Shown here: positions 57,986 through 64,000 of the stretch, in pieces
Layout: each line of letters starts with the position of its first letter
Numbering within the stretch: position 1 is the stretch's first letter
Source of the DNA: Dipteronia dyeriana
Taxonomy: Eukaryota > Streptophyta > Magnoliopsida > Sapindales > Sapindaceae
Assembly: GCA_032871835.1 (NCBI GenBank)
Contig: CM065300.1
Span: forward strand, 110,977,088-111,041,087
DNA: 64,000 bases
Reading direction: 5' to 3'
Made by a program: the position numbers and the translations under genes
Notes under the pieces: model-generated
The model's input: only the letters and a program-made list of their open reading frames with translations
The model's database searches: none
What the model was told of the DNA's origin: nothing

Positions 57986-58560
57986 CCAGACCAAGGTATC
58001 ATGAAGGCTATCTAGCTATTTCCTAGTCTCGAGATTTGGATGACAACTATGCTCTTATACTCGGGCCATTCTTGGGGGCTGTAGCTCAACCAAGGCATCA
58101 TGAGAGCTATCTAGCTATTTACTGGTTTCGAGATCTGGATGACAACTATGCTCTTATATCCAGATCCTTATTGGGGGCGGTTGTCCGACCAAGGCATCAA
58201 GAGGTCTATCTAGCTATTTCCTGGTCTCAAGATCTGGATGGCAACTATGCTCTTATACTTAGATCATTCATGGGACTGGTAGCCCGACCAAGGCATCATG
58301 GGGGCTATCTAGCTATTTATTGGTCTCGAGATCTGGATGGCAACTATGCTCTTACACTCAGATCCTTCTTGGGGGTGGTAGCCCGACCAAGGCATCAGGA
58401 GTAGTGAGGGGCTTCTCTGTCCAGTTCCTGGTCTCGAGATCTGGATGTCAACTATGCTCTTATACTTAGATCCTTTTTGGCGGGTGTGGAGCCGGGTCGA
58501 GGCATCAGAGGTAGCAAGGTTGCTTCCTCACCTAATCCCTGGTCTTTAGTTGGTTATGTT
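57986..58560. repeat. 99-bp tandem array in Tat1
   Basis: CCAAGG(C/T)ATC recurs at 57991, 58090, 58189, 58288 and 58387, exactly 99 bp apart, with a longer last unit at 58497 (110 bp). Same organisation as 1-560. Because 99 is a multiple of three, one plus frame stays open for about four units (58036-58404), giving a 33-residue repeat (LDGNYALTLRSFLGVVARPR as one part). Confidence 0.95.
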
Positions 58561-60021
58561 GAACTTACCCGTGTAGAATCTAATCGGATATGGAGAAATT
58601 AATGTAGAATATAATCAGAGATAGAGAAAGTAGACTTTAATGATGATAAAAAAAATTGGAGTACATTGTTGTTAGGAATTCTGTTGAAACCTAAATGGAG
58701 ATAGTCTGCTTACGAGTCCCCTGTTTAGGGGTAGTACTTCCTCAAGTGATCTGCATTCCAGGTGTGATCAATAAGTGGACTATCCATGTTTTCGAGCTTG
58801 GATGCCCCATTGCGGACCACTACTTTCAACAAGTAAGGCCCTTCCAGTTAGGTCCTAGGACCCCGTCTGACTTCTTTTTGGTATTCAAGGTCAATTTCTT
58901 AAGAACTAGATCCCTTTCTTTAAAAGTTTCATTCTCTAAACCTTTCTATTTAAGTACCTAGCGATCTTGCTCTAGTAAATCAACACTTTCGCAACTACCC
59001 AGTCTTGTTTGTCTTTCAAGAGATGTAGATTAGCTCGGAGCTTGACCTCGTTGCTTCCATGTTCAAAGTGTTGCATTCTGAAAGAGGTAAGTTTACGCTC
59101 GATGAGAAGGACTGCTTCAACCCCGAAGGTTAGGAGTAGGGTGTCTTTCCAGTAGCAGTTCTCTTTGTATTCTGTTAAGCCTAAAGAACCTTGGATAGCT
59201 CCTCGGCCTGTTTGCTCTTTCTCTACTATAACATTTTCTTCAACAGCTTCTTGATGGTTTTGTTGGTGGATTCTACCAGCCCATTAGTCTGAGGGTGGGC
59301 TACTGAAGTGAACCTAAGGTCAATTCCTAAGCCTTCGTAAAAGTCCTTGAATTAGGCGTTGTCAAACTACTTGCCTAGGTCGACTACAATGATAAGAGGA
59401 GTTCTAAATCTACAGACCATATTGTTTTTGACGAACCTTGTCGTATTCTCTTCGGATATTTAAGAGAGGTCTGGCCTCAACCCATCTTGTAAAATAGTCG
59501 ATTGCCACAATAGCATGCTTTGCTTGTCCATGCGCGGTGGAAAGTGATCCGATTAGGTCGACTCCCCACATAGCATAGGGATAAGGAAAGCTGAGGGATG
59601 ACAATCGCTCTGATGGTATGTGACTCAGGTTGGAGGTCCTCTGGTATTGTTCACAGGATTGTATATAGCTCTTTGCATTTTTGTGAATAGTTGGCTAGTA
59701 ATATCCCATACAAAGAACCTGCTATGTTAAAGCTTCCTCGCCAATATGGTTCCCAAAATCCCTAGAGTTAACCTCTCTCAATGCCCATTTGGCATCATCA
59801 GGATGCAGACACCGAAGCAAAGGAAGGGACCTGCCCCTCTTGTGGAGGTACCCACCCACCAAAAAGTATCGGACAGAGAGCCCATTGATTCTTCGGGCTT
59901 GATTGGGCTCTTTGGGAAACTTTTTTTCTTGGAGATAAGCAATTATTGGATCCATCCAGTTAGGTTGACGATCTAGGGTGTAAATTTCCTTGCCCGCTGT
60001 TATGCTTGGTTGGGAGATCAT
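58561..60021 (-). pseudogene. Tat-type gypsy integrase (Tat1)
   Basis: The N-terminal zinc region is open at 60021-59722: WMDPIIAYLQEKKFPKEPNQ, LVGGYLHKRGRSLPLLRC, REVNSRDFGNHIGEEALT; the first His of HHCC reads Asn (REVNS). The core is open at 59604-59410 with MWGVDLIGSLSTAHGQAKHA (first catalytic Asp) and AIDYFTRWVEARPL. The C-terminus near 58890-58700 holds LEGPYL- and TWNADHLRKYY-like blocks. Very similar to 690-1976. Frameshifts make it inactive. 58561-58690 before it is spacer. Confidence 0.86.
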
Positions 60022-60099
60022 TTGGAGGGGTACTCCTCATGGTAAGGCTTGGCCACCAATTATAGATATCTGAGCTATGGCATCTGCTTGTTGATTCTG

Positions 60100-60375
60100 T
60101 TATCGAGGAACCTGCTCGTTCTTGAATACCTTAAATTTATTTCTAAGCATCTGAACTAGCTTCAATTTGGCGATCATGATATCCCCTTTTGCCTTGTAAA
60201 CCCATAAAACCTGATTGACTACGAACAATGAGTCACTTTTGACATGTAGATAGTCGACCCCCAGCTCAATGGCTGCCTTCGTCTCTGCTATGAGGGCTTC
60301 GTACTCTGCCTCATTGTTGGTAGCCTTAAACCTGAATTTGAAGCAGTGACAACATTCAGTCCCTTCTAGTTCCAT
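60100..60375 (-). pseudogene. Archaeal-type second RNase H of Tat1
   Basis: The open frame reads MELEGTECCHCFKFRFKATN, NNEAEYEALIAETKAAIELG, LHVKSDSLFVVNQVLWVYKA, so the Glu and second Asp are present. The first Asp block (normally YTDGAS) lies just upstream near 60430, as VLYIDEAS, in another frame. Homologous to 2230-2562 and better preserved at its centre. Lies between RNase H and integrase as in all Tat elements. Confidence 0.8.
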
Positions 60376-60559
60376 TAAAACTATGCCAGCTCCTCCCTCA
60401 GCTTACCCAGATGCTTCATCTATGTAGAGGACCCAAGACTTGCAAACTTCCGTCTAGCTGTCAACCTCTGAAATTTTCTCATAAGCTAGACTTGACGCTG
60501 CAGGGGTCGACTAGCTTGGGAGCGCTGAGAATTCTGAAACGAAGTCTGCTAAAGCTTGG

Positions 60560-60817
60560 GCTTTGACTGCGGTTATGGGTATACTTCAAATCAAACTGGG
60601 TGAGCTCCAGGGCTCATAAAACTAACCTTCCGGATACATCCGGCCTCTATAAAAGTTGGCGTAAAGGCCAGTCCGTCACCACTCTAATGTGTGAGCTTGA
60701 AAGTAGGGACATAGCTTTCTTGATAAAGTTACCAGAGCATAGGCGAGCTACTCCAGAAGAGTACAATTTTTCTCTAGCTTGCTTAGAGCATGACCCACTT
60801 AGTAGAAAGGTCGTTAG
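60560..60817 (-). pseudogene. RNase H end of Tat1, cut by copia LTR
   Basis: The minus strand encodes, in broken frames, the region LEKN-ARLCSGNFIKKAMSLLSS, homologous to EKLAYALVILARKLRPYFQA at 2680-2889, and the following WPLRQLL. RT, protease, gag, PBS and the 5' LTR of Tat1 would lie to the right, but the sequence changes to copia LTR at 60818, preceded by GTTAG. Confidence 0.75.
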
Positions 60818-62812
60818 TGTTGGAACCCCGTTCACCGGTTACGCAACGAAACTAGGTTTTAAATATATTTTTTATACATATCATAATCTGTATCTAGGAC
60901 CAGTGAACTTGAGATCGTAAATTATTTTCAAAACTAATGCATACAATACGTAAATAAAGGAAATTGTAATCAGTATAAAGAGGAAGAAGAAAATCTTACC
61001 AACGTTTGGAGGCTTCTTTACTTTACGATATGTTCCTGTCTGAACCACTCGATCTTCCTCGCTATCTCCCTGGACTGGTAACTGCGTGTGGACGTGTCAC
61101 GGTCTTAGAAACTTCAATGGAGGATGTAAAGAAAAGAGTTGAAGAAACTCTTTCTTCTTGAGAGAGAAAAGACCTAGAACAAATCTAATGTGTGTTTAAT
61201 GTCCTGCTTGATCTCACGCACACAAAACAATATCAATTGCATCTGATACAATTTTCACATAACTAAGCAAAAACAAGTTTATTTGTCTTTTTATGTGCTC
61301 CATTTGTTTGCATCAAATGAAAACTTATATACCTGTGTACTAATATTTTGTCTCACGCAAATTTATTTCTCTTTTCTCTTGATTCATGCAAAATGAATTT
61401 GTATCTTATACAAATTGTAAGTGCACGTGTTGTCTTTTCCTTTTAAAAAAATAAAAAAAAACATATATCATATATATATTTTAATAAAACTAATCAATTT
61501 AAATCTTTTAAGATATCTCATATCTTTTAAATATATTAATCAATTTGTTTTGAATTCAAACTCTTTAGATTTAAAATTGAATATCTAATTTAATAAAAAT
61601 AAAATAATCAAATTATTTTATCTTTAAAAATTAAATATCAATCAACATCCTCCAACTAATGATTAATTACACAATTAAATAATCATTAATATTTATTAAT
61701 TAAACAATCTTATTATTTAATTAATTCCCGAATAAACACGTGTCACTTTCGTAACACAATTAATTGGACAATCCAATTAATTAACCGTAACCCTTGTTAC
61801 CTTAATCAATCGGGCTAGCAAGGGGACCTAATGAACCCACGGTATTTTAAGCTTCAATAATCCTCGGAATCATTGATTAAACTCTTTAATTATATACCTT
61901 GATTATTAACTCCGGTGTCATTCCACTAACAACCCGAAGCTACACTCTCTCAACTGCAGATGCTTTTACACAGACCGATACAACTCAGTGTCCATCGATA
62001 TGCTATTACATATGGTGTGATCCTCCACATCAGTTCATAATTAGAGCTATGTCATAATGTCTGTTATACCCTACTAATTACATATATCCTTTAAGTACCA
62101 TTGATTCTCTAATGGACAATAAATCCTATTCCCTTACGGAATTAGGAGAGCGCTCATATAGTCTATGCCACGAATCAAGCCTTAAGAGAACTACCATCTA
62201 CTTCTCACAAGAATGAGTGGATTCCATTGTTGTGTACGAACCTCCCCAGCCACAAGTCAAACCGTAATCCCAATATACGGAGTATATTGATCAAGAAATG
62301 CATCTGACCTCACATATGGTATATCAAAGACTACGATTTAACCTGTAGGAGTCGATAAGACACTAAGGATTAAGATCACCCACATATAGCCATCATTAGT
62401 TGATATATACGAATCTTATCGGTAAACGGATCTTGGTGAGAGATTCATATAGATCATGCCCCAGCCCTATATGCTCACATCATACAAGGTGTCTCCATTC
62501 CCATATCTCATACGAATGATTCAGGACAGAATCACCATACATTATGAAATAGACCACAGCTATAGATTAACCGCAAATAAAGTACCCAGCTTTATTTGCT
62601 ATCTATGGACTTTTTAGATTGCACGTCTCTTACTGTATCCATCCTCATATGACCCTCATATACACAGTTCCAGATCACATCTGGCAATCTTGGATGTTAA
62701 ATATATGCACAAGTTATAAAATAAACAACACAACAAGAATGAATTGAACTTTTCTTTTATTTATTTCATAAATCCATTTACAAATTACATCTTTAGGGCA
62801 TAAACCCCAACA
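60818..62812 (-). repeat. 3' LTR of copia copy 4 (second copia family)
   Basis: 1995 bp, TGTTGGAACCCCGTTCACCG to CATAAACCCCAACA on the plus strand; the minus LTR begins TGTTGGGGTTTATGCCCTAA. A minus TATA box GGTATATAA lies at 61326-61334. The polypurine tract follows at once. Its U5 half matches the remnant at 32273-32805. Confidence 0.93.
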
Positions 62813-62826
62813 ATCTCCCACTTGCA
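62813..62826 (-). other. Polypurine tract, copia copy 4
   Basis: The minus strand reads TGCAAGTGGGAGAT before the LTR start TGTTGGGG, the same PPT type as copy 3. Confidence 0.92.
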
Positions 62827-63560
62827 CTAAAGCATGTGAGACATGTCTCGTAACCCTAGACCATATAGGTAACCCGAAAACACTTTAGTCGATAAGGTCT
62901 TCGTAAATGGATCAACATGATTGTCTTGTGAGACTATCTTGGTGATGATCACATCTTCTCTCTGCACTATCTCTCTAATGAGATGATACTTTCTCTCTAT
63001 ATATGCTTCCCTCTCTTGTGGCTTCTTGGTTCCTTAGAATTAGCCATAATACCACTGTTATCACAACAAAGTGTGATTGGCCTATCCAGATCTGGAACAA
63101 CTTCTAGATCACTCAAGAACTTACGGAGCTTAACAGCCTCTTTCACAACTTCACAAGCGGCTACATATTCGGCTTTCATGGTGGAGTCAGCAATGCAAGA
63201 TTGCTTGATACTTCTCCACATAATGGCTTCAAACCTAGGGTAAATATTGATCCAGACGTGGATTTTTAAGAATCCCTGCCTGACTAAAACTCAGAATCCG
63301 TGTATCCTAACAGTATCAAATCCTGTCCAGAATACACTAGCATATAACTTCTCATTCTCCGAAGATACTTGAGAATAGTCTTGAAAACAACCCGGCGATC
63401 CATTCCTAGGTTGGACTAGTATCTACTAACTACTGTCATTGCATAGCAGATGTCTGGTCTCGTGCATAACATAGCATACATAAGACTGTATACTGTCGAT
63501 GCATAGGGTACACATCTCATATCCTTAACTTCTTGAGGTGTCTTAGGACACTGTTCCTTA
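62827..63560 (-). pseudogene. Copia RNase H, copy 4
   Basis: The open part at 63221-62997 reads MWRSIKQSCIADSTMKAEYV, AACEVVKEAVKLRKFLSDLE and LCCDNSGIMANSKEPRSHKR, so the Glu and second Asp are present. Upstream, GYTDSEF-like coding lies near 63310-63280 and the YAMLCTRPDICYAMTV-like block near 63470-63430, in other frames. It is followed by the last RNase H residues and the PPT. Frameshifts near 63222-63300 break it. Confidence 0.85.
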
Positions 63561-64000
63561 GACAAGTGAACTTCATACCTGGAAGGTAAATTGCCTTACT
63601 TAGAGTTCTATATCGAAAATCGTACCAGAGTCTTATCGATATATGATGCCTGAGACAGTGCTATGAGTTTGTTCTTACGATCCCTTATAAGTTGGATCCC
63701 TAAAACATAACTCGCATATTTTAAATCTTTCATTTGGAATTGGCTAACCAGCCAATCCTTTACATCAGACAACACTACCATATCATTCCCAATGAGTAGA
63801 ATATCATCTACATATAAGACCAAGAAAACTACTTTCTTATCAATGATCCATTTGTAGACACAAGACTCATCAACGTTCTGCTCGAAGCCATAGGTTTTGG
63901 TCACATCATCAAACCTAATGTTCCAAGATCTAGGTGCTTGCTTAAGTTTATAGATAGACCTTTACGTTGGTTTCGAGAACCGAAAATCAGCATCCACGTA
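63561..64000 (-). pseudogene. Copia reverse transcriptase, copy 4, partial at window edge
   Basis: The open frame at 63904-63608 reads TKTYGFEQNVDESCVYKWII, VVFLVLYVDDILLIGNDMVV, SQFQMKDLKYASYVLGIQLI and SQASYIDKTLVRFSI. The catalytic YVDD is intact, unlike in copies 1-3. Upstream, SIYKLKQAPRSWNIRFDD is readable near 63960-63910. The sequence right of about 63965 no longer fits RT well. The rest of the element lies beyond the window. RNase H is damaged, so the copy is probably dead. Confidence 0.85.

Overview
This window is plant nuclear DNA, almost certainly from a flowering plant, made almost entirely of nested and decayed LTR retrotransposons. I found no convincing host gene, no intact tRNA or rRNA gene and no CRISPR array. 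Evidence for a plant: Angela-like Ty1/copia elements, a SIRE-like copia element, Ty3/gypsy elements of the Athila and Tat types, AT-rich spacers and long microsatellites. I cannot name the species. Nearly all element genes lie on the minus strand; the exceptions are one copia copy at 18.3-25.3 kb and an antisense accessory gene at 34.2-57.3 kb.

Layout, left to right. (1) 1-4265: inner part of a Tat-type gypsy element (Tat2): a 99-bp tandem array, integrase, archaeal-type RNase H, RNase H, reverse transcriptase (RT) and the protease-RT linker. (2) 4266-10011: Angela-like copia copy 1, which lost its LTR/PPT junction and its 5' end. (3) 10018-10394: a Tat LTR fragment ending in a 22-bp copia-like LTR terminus. 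(4) 10395-16804: non-coding, LTR-like DNA with a 1.19-kb tandem duplication that carries a decayed tRNA-Glu-like sequence. (5) 16805-32272: an Athila-type gypsy element (LTR, plant-transposon-protein ORF, integrase, RNase H/RT, protease, gag), interrupted by Angela-like copy 2 at 18279-25342. (6) 32273-32805: LTR remnant of a second copia family. (7) 32806-60817: a second Tat element (Tat1) with its LTR, an antisense accessory ORF, the same 99-bp array, integrase and dual RNase H. Its accessory ORF is split by two complete insertions: Angela-like copy 3 (36518-46382) and a SIRE-like element without pol (46568-57102). (8) 60818-64000: 3' LTR, RNase H and RT of copia copy 4, which runs off the right edge.

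The nesting is supported by paired LTRs, tRNA-iMet primer-binding sites, polypurine tracts and near-perfect 5-bp target duplications (CCTGT/CTTGT and CGTCT/CTTCT). The accessory ORF resumes on the far side of both insertions.

The most unusual object is the SIRE-like element at 46568-57102. It has two full LTRs, PBS, PPT and a gag region with coiled coil and zinc knuckle, but no recognisable protease, integrase, RT or RNase H. In the place of pol it carries one long ORF resembling the 'putative plant transposon protein' family. A related ORF lies downstream of pol in the Athila element, so this protein type occurs in at least two unrelated retroelement lineages within 25 kb. All three Angela-like copies also lack the protease catalytic segment, which suggests a protease-deficient family.
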